Assembly: GCF_025947145.1 (NCBI RefSeq)
Contig: NZ_CP109999.1
Span: 1,364,001 to 1,428,000 of the forward strand
Length of the DNA: 64,000 nucleotides
Reading direction: 5' to 3'
Origin: Flavobacterium sp. N1994
GTDB lineage: Bacteria; Bacteroidota; Bacteroidia; Flavobacteriales; Flavobacteriaceae
Part shown: positions 52,171 through 62,400 of the stretch, in pieces
How the letters are laid out: each line of letters starts with the position of its first letter
How positions within the stretch are numbered: position 1 is the first letter of the stretch
Notes under the pieces: generated by a model
Told to the model about the DNA's origin: nothing
Seen by the model: only the letters and a program-made list of their open reading frames with translations
Database searches by the model: none
Translations under genes and position numbers: made by a program

Positions 52171-53205
52171 CTAATTCTTTTTGAGATCCAAATAATGAAT
52201 TTCACTACCACCACCACTTAAATGTTTTAAGTGAATTATAGACGGGTTATATTCAGTAACTATCCAATCTTTTACTAGTTCATGCAGATTAGAATCACTA
52301 AAAGTCAAGTTCAATTTATTTTGACCGCTACTGCTACTTGTGTAGTATGACCAAGTTCCACTACTAGTTACGGCATTTTTAGTAACATTTGTTGTTCCGC
52401 CATTTATAAAAGTAAAATTGTATCCTGTGTAATGGTAAGTTTCATTTTCTCCTTCACTGAAGTAGTACACATACCAAGAACCTGAATTTAAAATAGATTG
52501 AAAAGTTGGATTTGAAGTTGAAGGCTCAGTACAAGAATCAATTGAACTATCAATAAAAGTCTCCAATTCTACATTTGAATTGATGACTATATTTTGTCCA
52601 TTAGCATCTTTCATTGAAATTGGATAAACAATTGATGTAATGGTACCATTTGACAAAGAAGCAATAACATTATATAATTGCTGATTACTTTGAATAGTAA
52701 TCGTATTAGCAACCTGATTGTTACTATCATATACATTCATTGCTATTGGCCAATTAAAAGAAATACAATCAATCTCATAAAAACCATCATCCTCACCACA
52801 TGCTTCTATGGCATCATGTAACTGGGTGGCATTATGAATTACTTGAGTAGTAAAATTTTTATACTTTATAGTAATTGAGTTTGTATAATCAAAATATACA
52901 ATATCATTATCATTACTATACTCGTCCTTAATATCTTGAACCACTTGATAATCATCTGGAGTAGCTACTGAAACAGTGTTTCCATCAACAGTTACTGTAA
53001 CTGGCAATTGAATACTTATTGCACTCGAATTATCTAAAACATTATCATCCTGCGTTGGATTTTGCGTTGTTCTAGAGATTAGTTTTGCTAAAGGAGAATT
53101 GACAACAATGTTATTTATACTCTGATTAGAAGTGTCCTTTTCATTTTGACACGATCCCAAAAGAATCAAAAGTAAAAACAACTGTATTAAGTATTTAATT
53201 TTCAT
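52171..53205 (-). CDS. Surface lipoprotein with repeated beta units
   Basis: 344 residues with a lipoprotein signal (LILLGSCQN). The mature protein carries three or four related units of about 30 residues: ISIQLPVTVTVDGNTVSV (65-92), a related one near 105-135, NWPIAMNVYDSNNQVANT (149-184) and VYPISMKDANGQNIVI (192-219), each ending with a helix of the ELETFI/QLYNVI type. A C-terminal domain (about 235-344) holds SWYVYYFSEGE and SGTWSYYTSSSSGQ. It is the first gene of the minus-strand operon with the 58-residue membrane protein, and is divergent from the sigma/FecR/TonB receptor genes, so a role as surface partner in that signalling system is plausible but unproven. Confidence 0.72.
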   Translation of the reverse strand: MKIKYLIQLFLLLILLGSCQNEKDTSNQSINNIVVNSPLAKLISRTTQNPTQDDNVLDNSSAISIQLPVTVTVDGNTVSVATPDDYQVVQDIKDEYSNDNDIVYFDYTNSITIKYKNFTTQVIHNATQLHDAIEACGEDDGFYEIDCISFNWPIAMNVYDSNNQVANTITIQSNQQLYNVIASLSNGTITSIVYPISMKDANGQNIVINSNVELETFIDSSIDSCTEPSTSNPTFQSILNSGSWYVYYFSEGENETYHYTGYNFTFINGGTTNVTKNAVTSSGTWSYYTSSSSGQNKLNLTFSDSNLHELVKDWIVTEYNPSIIHLKHLSGGGSEIHYLDLKKN

Positions 53206-53271
53206 ATCAAATCTTTACGCTATACAAATTCAAACACCGTACTTCTAAATTACCCTACCAAGTTTAAATTA

Positions 53272-53279
53272 TATTTTTG
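53272..53279 (+). promoter_or_regulatory. -7 promoter element of the ECF sigma gene (TATTTTTG)
   Basis: A perfect TAnnTTTG match 30 bases before the sigma factor ATG, in the 104-base divergent gap. Confidence 0.5.
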
Positions 53280-53309
53280 TAAATTTACATTATAATTTTA
53301 TTTCTTATA

Positions 53310-53831
53310 ATGGAGAACCCCAAAAATACTGGTTTATGCAAAGAAACTATTTTTTCTGATTTCTTTAAAAAACACGCTAAGCCATTACGAAACCATCTAC
53401 TCTATAAGTTTGGCAATCAGGACCAAGCAGAAGATTTAACACAAGAAGCCTTTATTAAATTATGGCAAAATTGTTCTGAAGTCCCTATTGAAAAAGCTAA
53501 ATCCTATATTTATACTATTGCAACCAATTCATCTTTAAATGTTATTGCTCATGAAAAAGTAAAGTTGAATTATAAAAATAACAATTCGCATTCAGACCGT
53601 TCAAATCAAAGTCCAGAATTCATTTTAGAAGAGCAACAATTTAAAGACAAACTATTAATAGCAATTGAGAAAATAAATGAAAATCAACGAGTTGCTTTCC
53701 TTATGCATCGCATAGACGGAAAAAAATATGCTGAGATTGCAGAAGAATTAAACATTAGTGTTAAAGCTGTTGAAAAGCGTATTCATTTGGCATTATTAGA
53801 GTTAAGAAAAGAGTTTGACTATTTTAAGTAG
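53310..53831 (+). CDS. ECF RNA polymerase sigma factor (FecI/RpoE-like)
   Basis: 173 residues. Region 2 is seen in LRNHLLYKFGNQDQAEDLTQEAFIKLWQ and region 4 in RVAFLMHRIDGKKYAEIAEELNISVKAVEKRIHLALLELR, with the helix-turn-helix in the latter. The linker region is short, as usual in ECF factors. It is followed 43 bases later by a FecR anti-sigma gene and then a TonB receptor: the classical cell-surface signalling set in which ligand binding outside releases the sigma factor. Confidence 0.94.
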   Translation: MENPKNTGLCKETIFSDFFKKHAKPLRNHLLYKFGNQDQAEDLTQEAFIKLWQNCSEVPIEKAKSYIYTIATNSSLNVIAHEKVKLNYKNNNSHSDRSNQSPEFILEEQQFKDKLLIAIEKINENQRVAFLMHRIDGKKYAEIAEELNISVKAVEKRIHLALLELRKEFDYFK

Positions 53832-53874
53832 GGTTAAATTAATATAATTTGTTTTAATAACGAATACAGGAATC

Positions 53875-54789
53875 ATGGAAGAAAATTACAAATTAGCAAA
53901 ATGGCTTAATGATGAAATGACTGATAAGGAATTAATTGAATTCCAATCAGAATCAGATTATCATTTGTACCAAAAAATAAGACTCTATTCTTCAGAATTA
54001 GAGACTCCTGTTTTCGAGGAACAAAAATTATTCTCAAAAGTAATTTCGGCAAAAAAAGACAGCCCAAAAGTCATTTCAATGAAATCTAATTGGTTGCTAC
54101 GTGTAGCTGCAGTTGTTGTTATTAGCTTTGGATTACTTTTTGCCTACACCTTCCTCTCTACTTCTTCTGAATTGGCAGAAAATGGTACAAAGACAACATT
54201 TTCACTACCTGATAACTCAGAAGTAGTTTTAAATTCTGGTTCAGAAATTGACTATAAAAAATGGAATTGGGATAATAATAGAAAACTAAACCTCTCTGGT
54301 GAAGCCTATTTCAGGGTTGCTAAAGGTAAAAAGTTTGAAGTTAACACTCCTTTAGGAAAAGTCACTGTTCTTGGAACTCAATTCAATGTAAAACAACGCG
54401 AAAATAGATTTGATGTTACTTGTTATGAAGGTAGAGTCAAAGTAAATTATAATGAAAAAGAAGTAATTATTACCAAAGGGATGCGGGTGTCATTTAAAGA
54501 TGGAACATCAATACCCATTCCTGAAAACACAACTCAAAAACCTGAATGGCTAAATGATGAGTTAGTATTTTACAAAGAAGACTTAAAAGATATCGTTAAA
54601 GAACTTGAAAGACATTTTAATATTTCTTTACAATTAAAATGCAATACCAATTCACAATTGTTTACTGGGACCATTCCGGCTCAGAACATAGATTTATCGC
54701 TACAAGTTTTGTCTACGACCTACCATCTGCAACCTGTAAAAGTGAGTGAAAACAATATCATTTTAAAATCGGTTGATGCTCAAAAATAA
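53875..54789 (+). CDS. FecR-family anti-sigma regulator
   Basis: 304 residues. A cytosolic N-terminal part of about 75 residues is followed by one membrane segment (WLLRVAAVVVISFGLLFAYT) and a periplasmic FecR domain: GTKTTFSLPDNSEVVLNSGSEI, SGEAYFRVAKGKKFEVNTPLGKVTVLGTQFNV. The C-terminal part ends in an STN-like fold (LQLKCNTNSQLFTGTIPAQN). It holds the upstream sigma factor until signalled. Its end overlaps the start of the receptor gene by 14 bases. Confidence 0.93.
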   Translation: MEENYKLAKWLNDEMTDKELIEFQSESDYHLYQKIRLYSSELETPVFEEQKLFSKVISAKKDSPKVISMKSNWLLRVAAVVVISFGLLFAYTFLSTSSELAENGTKTTFSLPDNSEVVLNSGSEIDYKKWNWDNNRKLNLSGEAYFRVAKGKKFEVNTPLGKVTVLGTQFNVKQRENRFDVTCYEGRVKVNYNEKEVIITKGMRVSFKDGTSIPIPENTTQKPEWLNDELVFYKEDLKDIVKELERHFNISLQLKCNTNSQLFTGTIPAQNIDLSLQVLSTTYHLQPVKVSENNIILKSVDAQK

Positions 54790-55579
54790 GACCATTTATT
54801 TCCTCTTATTTTTTACCCTTTCTTTTTCATTTTGCATAGCTCAAAAAGAAGAGGGTGTGCTTCCATTAAAAAATATTTTGACTCAAATTAGCGAACAGCA
54901 TAAAGTAAAATTTAGCTATTTAGAGGATGAAGTCGTAGTTTATGCTATTATTCCACCTGAAAAAAATTGGACATTACAAGAAAAAATAACAGATTTAAAA
55001 AAGAAGACAAACCTTCAATTCAAAGTAATCTCTGAAGGATATTATACTATTTATAATAACAAAAATCAAGACAAACCCCTTTGTGGTTACTTAATTGATA
55101 ATGATACAGGATTCGGAATTGAAAATGCACTAGTATCTATTGAAAAAAGTAACGTTACAACCTTTACTAATGCTGATGGCTATTTCGAATTGCCCAAAGT
55201 ATCTTCCAATAGAATTGTAATAAAGCACCAAAGTTACGAACCTAAGACTATCTATCCCGAAGAATTATATATTACAACTTGTCCTAAACTAAATTTAAAA
55301 TCTGTAACTACTAATCTTACTGAAGTTGTAGCAAATCAATATTTATCATCAGGAATAAGCAAAGAAAATGATGGTACTATAACAATAAAACCCAAAAAAT
55401 TTGGTTTATTACCCGGACTCACAGAGCCCGACGTTTTTGAAACATTAAAAGAAATTCCAGGTATTGTGAGTGTTAATGAAACCGTCTCCAACATCAATGT
55501 CAGGGGGGGACACATGATCAAAATTTATTTCTGTGGAATGGTATTCGTTTATTTCAAACGAGCCATTTTTTTGGTTTAA
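54776..55579 (+). CDS. TonB receptor, N-terminal part (frameshifted at a G7 run)
   Basis: ATG at 54776, overlapping the end of the FecR gene. Signal peptide ending FSFCIAQ, an STN-like domain (LKNILTQISEQHKVKFSYLEDE...), a CarboxypepD_reg-like unit (LCGYLIDNDTGFGIENALV), and the first half of a plug domain: LPGLTEPDVFETLKEIPGIVSVNETVSNINVRGG. At the seven-G run 55503-55509 the frame reads on into HMIKIYFCG and soon stops. One extra G restores RGGTHDQNLFLWNGIRLFQ, the normal plug continuation, in the frame of the next entry. The STN domain marks this as the receptor that signals to the FecR/ECF pair. Confidence 0.88.
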   Translation: MLKNKTIYFLLFFTLSFSFCIAQKEEGVLPLKNILTQISEQHKVKFSYLEDEVVVYAIIPPEKNWTLQEKITDLKKKTNLQFKVISEGYYTIYNNKNQDKPLCGYLIDNDTGFGIENALVSIEKSNVTTFTNADGYFELPKVSSNRIVIKHQSYEPKTIYPEELYITTCPKLNLKSVTTNLTEVVANQYLSSGISKENDGTITIKPKKFGLLPGLTEPDVFETLKEIPGIVSVNETVSNINVRGGHMIKIYFCGMVFVYFKRAIFLV

Positions 55580-57321
55580 TATCAGCTTTGAATCCCAATT
55601 TGCCTCAAACTATAAAAGTAACTAAAAACGGAAGCTCTCCTTTTTATGGAGAAAGTGTTTCTAGTGTGGTTGATATTTCAACTCATAGCGATAATGTGGA
55701 AGGAAACAAAGGATCTTTTGGTGTCAACATGATTAATGCTGATTTTTATGGCAAAATAAAAACAAGTGCTAAATCTAACATTGAATTCAGTGGAAGAAGA
55801 TCTTATACTGATGTTTTTGAGACACCAACCTATAAAAGCTATTTTAATAGAATATTTCAAAACACTATAGTAACCGATTTAGCAAATAATCAAATTGTAA
55901 ATTTTATCAATAATGAAAAATTTTACTTTTATGATTTCACATTACAATTTCATCAAAAAATCAATAAAAAAAGCGATTTGTTTATAGATGGAATTTCCAT
56001 ATCCAATCATTTTGATTTAACACAAAGTAAATTAGAAAACGGCACAACAGTAGACAGAAATAGTAATCTCGGCCAAAAAACCATGGGCGGAAGCATTTTA
56101 TTTAAAACCCAATGGAATGAAAAAAACAGTACTGAATTAAGTACTTATACTTCTTATTATTCCATAGTTTCCGAATACGAATCAATACAAAACAGCCAAA
56201 TATTTAATCAAGAAAATTCAATATTAGATTTAGGATTTCGATTAAAAAACAGTCATCAATTGACAAAAAAACTGGTTTTGAATAATGGTTATCAATTTAA
56301 TGAAATTGGCATTACCAATTTTGACCAAATCAATAGTCCCTTTTTTTCAAGAGAAATTAAAGATGTTTTAAGAACCCATGTACTAATTGCTGAATTACAA
56401 TACCAATCCGAAAACACAAAACTAATAACCAATTTGGGAGCAAGAGGGAGTTATGTGGAAGAATTTAAAAAAATTATTTTTGAACCACGACTGCAAAGCA
56501 ATTATGCTATAAATTCCTTTTTAAACATTGAATTATTAGCAGAAATGAAAAGTCAAACTTCAGCTCAAGTTATAGATTTACAACAAGACTTTTTAGGTGT
56601 TGAAAAAAGAAGATGGATACTTTCAAATAATGAAGATGTACCAATAATAAGGAGTAATCAAGTATCTCTTGGGTTAAATTATAAAAAAAACAATTGGCTT
56701 ATTACTTTGGAAAGTTTTTACAAAAAAGTAAACGGAATTTCAACTAGAAGTCAAGGGTTTCAAAATCAATTAGAATTTTTAAAACTAAATGGTGATTATT
56801 CAATTCTGGGCAATGAGTTTTTAATCCAAAAACAATTCAATAAAATTACCGCTTGGCTGAGTTATACCAATTCCAAAAGCAATTATACTTTTAATGATTT
56901 TTCAACGACTTCTTTTCCTAATAATTTTGAGATAAATCATAATATTGGTATGGCACTAATTTATGATTATAAAAAACTAAAAATGGCATTAGGCTCTCAT
57001 TGGTTTACCGGAAAACCAAATACGGAACCAATGAGTAATGTTCCTGTAACTAATAATCAGGGGATTCCTGAAGTCTCTTATAATTTACCCAATTCATCCA
57101 ATTTAGATAATTATTTTCAGATGAATTTTTCAAGCAGTTACTCATTTTCGTTCCTTAAAAACACTAAGATTCTTTTTGGCGTCTCTATTCAAAATTTATT
57201 AGATACTAAAAACAACATCAATCAATACTATCGTGTAAATCAGAATGCTGTAACTATTGAACAAGTTAACATCTTTTCATTACAACGAAGTTTAAATGCT
57301 TTCGCGAGGATAAACTTTTAA
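55510..57321 (+). pseudogene. TonB receptor, C-terminal part (rest of plug and barrel)
   Basis: After the G7 run the alternative frame is open for about 600 codons: THDQNLFLWNGIRLFQTSHFFG, ISALNPNLPQTIKVTKNGSSPFYGESVSSVVDIST (end of the plug), then barrel strands to a C-terminal RSLNAFARINF with a terminal Phe. No usable start codon precedes the plug remainder, so this part depends on the upstream reading frame. Together with 54776-55579 it would be a receptor of about 848 residues. The frameshift could be a sequencing error, a true mutation, or a phase-variation tract. Confidence 0.85.
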
Positions 57322-57449
57322 ATTGTCATTCTCAGTAGGGTAATTTATTTTTGAGATGTTAATATTATCGACTGTTTCAGTAGTAGCATAATAGTAATTA
57401 TAGCCTCAGACTGAGATAATTTTTTAGTTTTTGAGTTTGTTTTGAGTTT

Positions 57450-57482
57450 AAAATCCTGATAACTTTTGTATCAGGATTTTTT
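57450..57482. terminator. Bidirectional terminator between the receptor and argS
   Basis: AAATCCTGAT (57451-57460) pairs with ATCAGGATTT (57470-57479), flanked by A and T runs. Confidence 0.88.
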
Positions 57483-57491
57483 ATTTAAAAT

Positions 57492-59267
57492 TTACATTCT
57501 ATCTGGCACTTGAATACCTAATAATTTAAATGCCGATTTTATTATTTCGCTTAGTTTTTTTGAAAGTTGCACTCTAAAGGTTTTCTTATCCGAATCTTCT
57601 TCTCCTAAAATAGAAACTGATTGATAAAAGGAATTATACTCTTTTACCAACTCATAAGTATAATTAGCAACCAAGGCAGGAGAATGATTATGAGCTGCAT
57701 TCTGAATAACTTCGGGAAAAAGCTCAATTTGCTTTATTAACTCTTTTTCCTTTGGATGTATAGTAATGATGTTCGAAGCAACATTCAAATCAAAATTAGC
57801 TTTTCGCAATATAGACTGAATTCGTGCATAAGTATATTGAATGAACGGTCCCGTATTTCCAGCAAAATCAACAGATTCCTCTGGATTAAAAAGAATTTGT
57901 TTTTTGGGATCTACTTTTAAGATATAATATTTTAGTGCTCCAAGACCAATAGTTTTAAACAACTTTTCTTTTTCATCAGTTGAATAGCCCTCTAATTTTC
58001 CTAATTCAGTTGCAATTTTACCAGCTGTTGCTGTCATTTCTTCCATCAAATCATCAGCATCAACAACAGTTCCTTCACGAGATTTCATTTTCCCAGATGG
58101 CAATTCGACCATACCATAGGACAAGTGATATAAGCTTTCAGCCCAATCAAATCCAAGTTTTTTCAGAATTAAAAACAATACTTTAAAGTGATAATCTTGT
58201 TCGTTTCCTACCGTATATACCATTCCTCCAACATCTGGAAAATCTTTTACACGTTGTATGGCTGTTCCAATATCTTGTGTCATATAAACCGCAGTTCCAT
58301 CAGAACGGAGTACAATTTTTCTATCTAAACCATCTTCTGTTAAATCAATCCAAACGGAACCATCAGGATCTTTTTCGAAAATGCCTTTTTCTAATCCCAA
58401 TTGAACTACTTCTTTTCCTAACAAATACGTATTACTTTCATAATAATAGCTATCAAAATCAACTCCAAGATTTTTATAGGTTTGAGCAAAACCATCATAA
58501 ACCCATTGGTTCATAGTTTTCCAAAGAGCTATTACTTCAGGTTTACCTGCCTCCCAATCTAAAAGCATTTGTTGTGCCTCTAAGATAATTGGGGCTTGTT
58601 TTTTAGCTTCTTCCTCTGTTTTACCTTGAGCAATTAATTCCGCTATTTGAGTTTTATATTCCTGATCAAACTTCACATAGAAATTCCCAACCAATTTATC
58701 CCCTTTTAAGCCAGTACTTTCGGGTGTTTGGTCTTTGCCAAATTTTTGCCAAGCCAACATCGATTTGCATATATGAATTCCTCGGTCATTGATGATTTGA
58801 GTTTTGTATACTTTTTTCCCCGAAGCTTTAATAATTTCAGCAACAGAGTATCCTAACAAATTATTTCTAACATGACCCAGATGCAAAGGTTTATTGGTAT
58901 TTGGTGAAGAATATTCAACCATAATTGCTTTATCATTTGGCGAAGCTGAAACAAATCCAAAATTCTCATTAGGCTTAATTTCATTGAAGAATTTAATATA
59001 ATAGGAGTCTGAAATAACAATATTTAAAAACCCAGACACAACATTAAAACGTACAACTTCATCTAAGTTTTCAACTAAATAGTTTCCAATTTTAGTGCCA
59101 ATTTCTATTGGATTTCCTTTAATAACCTTCAATAAAGGAAAAATTACCATTGTGATATCACCTTCAAATTCTTTACGAGTAATTTGAAATTCAATTTTTT
59201 CAATTGAAATATCAAATAATTGTTTGACTGCATTTTGAATTGGAGTTTTGAGAATTTGAGAAAGCAT
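57492..59267 (-). CDS. argS: Arginyl-tRNA synthetase
   Basis: From the ATG at 59267, 591 residues. The class I signature is SSPNTNKPLHLGHVRNN (HLGH for HIGH) and the KMSK loop reads GKMKSREGT. Also the DALR anticodon domain at the C-terminus (LVANYTYELVKEYNSFYQ). It charges tRNA-Arg. An upstream start at 59291 is open but adds 8 residues ahead of the usual MLSQ-type N-terminus. Confidence 0.97.
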   Translation of the reverse strand: MLSQILKTPIQNAVKQLFDISIEKIEFQITRKEFEGDITMVIFPLLKVIKGNPIEIGTKIGNYLVENLDEVVRFNVVSGFLNIVISDSYYIKFFNEIKPNENFGFVSASPNDKAIMVEYSSPNTNKPLHLGHVRNNLLGYSVAEIIKASGKKVYKTQIINDRGIHICKSMLAWQKFGKDQTPESTGLKGDKLVGNFYVKFDQEYKTQIAELIAQGKTEEEAKKQAPIILEAQQMLLDWEAGKPEVIALWKTMNQWVYDGFAQTYKNLGVDFDSYYYESNTYLLGKEVVQLGLEKGIFEKDPDGSVWIDLTEDGLDRKIVLRSDGTAVYMTQDIGTAIQRVKDFPDVGGMVYTVGNEQDYHFKVLFLILKKLGFDWAESLYHLSYGMVELPSGKMKSREGTVVDADDLMEEMTATAGKIATELGKLEGYSTDEKEKLFKTIGLGALKYYILKVDPKKQILFNPEESVDFAGNTGPFIQYTYARIQSILRKANFDLNVASNIITIHPKEKELIKQIELFPEVIQNAAHNHSPALVANYTYELVKEYNSFYQSVSILGEEDSDKKTFRVQLSKKLSEIIKSAFKLLGIQVPDRM

Positions 59268-59479
59268 GATGTATAAAGTTTGAGTTGGCAAAGATAAACA
59301 TTACAGCACAATATTAATAATTAGGCGGATTTATAAAAAAATTGAGGTCATTCATCTTATAAAAATATGTTTTTGTAAGTTTTTATACTTTAAAATAATA
59401 AATATAATGCATTTCGTCGATTTTATTTGCGTTTAAACGTCATTTGTTTCAATATTTGTTTTGTCAAAATCCCCAAATT

Positions 59480-62400
59480 ATGAAAAAATTACTACTATTA
59501 ATCTTCATTACACTTACCACTGCTGGTTTCTCACAACCACTATCTGTAAGTTCTACTAGTTACACTGTACCACAATTGGTAAATAATGTGTTAATTAATT
59601 CACCTTGTGTTTCTGCAACCAATATTACTTGGAGTACAGGAACCAATTTTGGTTCTACCAATGGTCTTGGATTTTTCCAAAACACTAATCCAAACTTTCC
59701 AATGCAAAGCGGTGTTGTGTTAAGTACAGGTAACATATTAAATATTCCAGGACCTAATACCTCTTTATTAAATGATGGTTCAACCAGTTGGCCTGGTGAT
59801 AGTAGTTTAGAAACAACATTGGCAGCAGCTGGTATAAACATGGTCTCTAAGAACGCTTCCGTTTTGGAATTTGATTTTACTCCTATTTCACCAAACTTTA
59901 GTTTTGATTTCATTTTTGCCTCTGAAGAATATGGAAATTTTCAATGTTTATATTCTGATGCTTTCGCATTTTTATTAACTAACATGAGTACGGGGGTAAC
60001 TACAAATTTAGCCGTAGTTCCTAATACCAATTTGCCCATTTCTGTTGTAACCATTAGAGATTTTCAATATAACTCATCATGTCCTTCTGCAAACCCACAA
60101 TATTTTGGAAGTTTTAATGGAGGTTCAGGAATGGCAAACTCAGCAACAAATTTTAATGGTCAAACAAAAGTTCTAACCGCTGCTTCCGTTTTAACTGCTG
60201 GTGTTCCTTATCATATAAAATTAGTAATTGCAGACAGGGCAGACCCACAATCCGATTCAGCTATATTCTTATCTTCTGACAGCTTTAATATTGGTCAAGA
60301 TGTATTAGGTCAAGACTTAACTATTGCGAATAATGCTGCAGTATGTTATGGCGCAAGTCAGCAAATTTCAACTGGCTTGAGTGCAACTAATTATTCTTTT
60401 GTTTGGAAAAAAGACGGCGTTGTGCTTCCCTCAGAAACTGGGCCAAGTTTGACTGTTACACAACCTGGAACTTATGCCGTTACTTACACAAATTTATTTA
60501 GCACTTGTTCTCCAATTACCGACTCTATAGTTGTTGAATACAGTCCTCAAATAATTACTCCAAATCCTAAAACAATTTACAAATGTGATATGGGTTTAGC
60601 ATCTTATACTTATAATTTAGATCTAAATACTCCTGTAGTTAAACAAGGCTTATCGCCACAAACTGTTGTTTCTTATTTTTTAACTCAAAATGATGCTGAT
60701 AACAATATCAATCAACTTCCATTGTTGTATAATAGCCCAAGTGGACAAACCATATACGTTAGAATTCAGCTACCAAACAGCCAATGCTATACAGTAAAAT
60801 CATTTCAGTTGCAAGTTTCTCCTCCGCCTGTGGCGTATCAAGCACCAAATTTGTTAAGATGTACTCTTACCAACACAGAAACCACAGCTTATTTTAATTT
60901 TACTTCTCAAACTGCAATTGTTTTAGGAACACAATCTCCAAGTATATATAGCGTTAGTTATTATACTTCTTCAAATAATGCTACTAATGGAATAAATGCC
61001 ATTGCAGATCCTTCTTATGGAGTATATGGTAACACCACTATTTATGTTAGAGTTCAAAATAGTAGTGACCCAGGATGTTTTAGTATATCTAGTTTTAATT
61101 TAATCGTAAATCAAACGCCTTTAGTTGATGTTCTTGAAAACGTAATAGTTTGTAATCAATATATATTGCAGCCATTAGTTAATGGAAACTATTTCACTCA
61201 AATTGGCGGTTCAGGCACACCAATGTTTGCTGGAGATGTTCTTACACAAACTCAAACCGTTTATATTTTTAATCAACCAGGTGGACCAGGAACTTGTGCT
61301 GCAAATAGTTCTTTTAAAGTTACTATAGTAGACGAAGATTCGCTTACACCTAGTGATTTGACAAATTGTGGCAGTTATACTTTACCTTCATTAACATATG
61401 GAAAATATTATACTGCACCTGGTGGACCTACAGGTACTGGAACTGTAATTCCTTTTGGAACTGTAATATCAACTTCACAACAAATATTTTATTATTTCAC
61501 AACTACAATACAACCTATATGTGTTGTTGACTCAAGCTTTTATGTGACAATTGTTAATAATTTAAATGTTGGTACCAGAGCAGATGTCTTTGATTGTACT
61601 TCATATACACTTCCACCATTAACTGTAGGAAACTATTATACTGCAAGTGGTGGAACTGGTACTCAATTGGCTGCAGGAACTGTCATCACATCAAGTCAAA
61701 CAATATACGTATATGCTGCAACACCTGGACCAACACCATGTATTGCAGAAGATAGTTTTGAAGTTTATATTGGAATTACTCAACCTGCAGATGTCTCTCA
61801 ATGTAATGGATACACTTTACCTCCATTACCTATTGGAAATTATTATACAGGTCCAACTGGGACTGGTCAACAAATACCAGCAGGAACAGTAATAAACACT
61901 AATTCAACTATTTATATCTATGCCCAAACAACTAGTGGTGGAGTTAATTGTACCGATAATTTACATTTTACATTAACTTTTGCTCAACCCCCAATAGATA
62001 CATTACCCGATGTTTCTGCTTGTGAAACCTATTCTTTACCTGCTTTAACAAATGGTGATTATTTTACTGGTGTAGACGGAACTGGCACACCAATGTTTGC
62101 TGGAAATGTTATTCTAAATACTCAAACTCTTTATATTTTTAAAAGATTAAATGCTACTTGTTCAAGCCAAACTAGTTTTACTGTAACAATAAATCCTTTA
62201 CCAACTATAGATTCACGTTCTGACATTGATATTTGTGACCAATACGTTTTAACACCATTAACAGTAGGAGATTACTATACTGGTCCAGGTGGAACAGGTA
62301 CATTGTTAGCCGCTAATACTGTTATTACATCATCTCAAAGAATTTATATTTATGCTCTATCAAACAGTACTCCACCATGTAGCGCTGAGAATAGTTTTCA

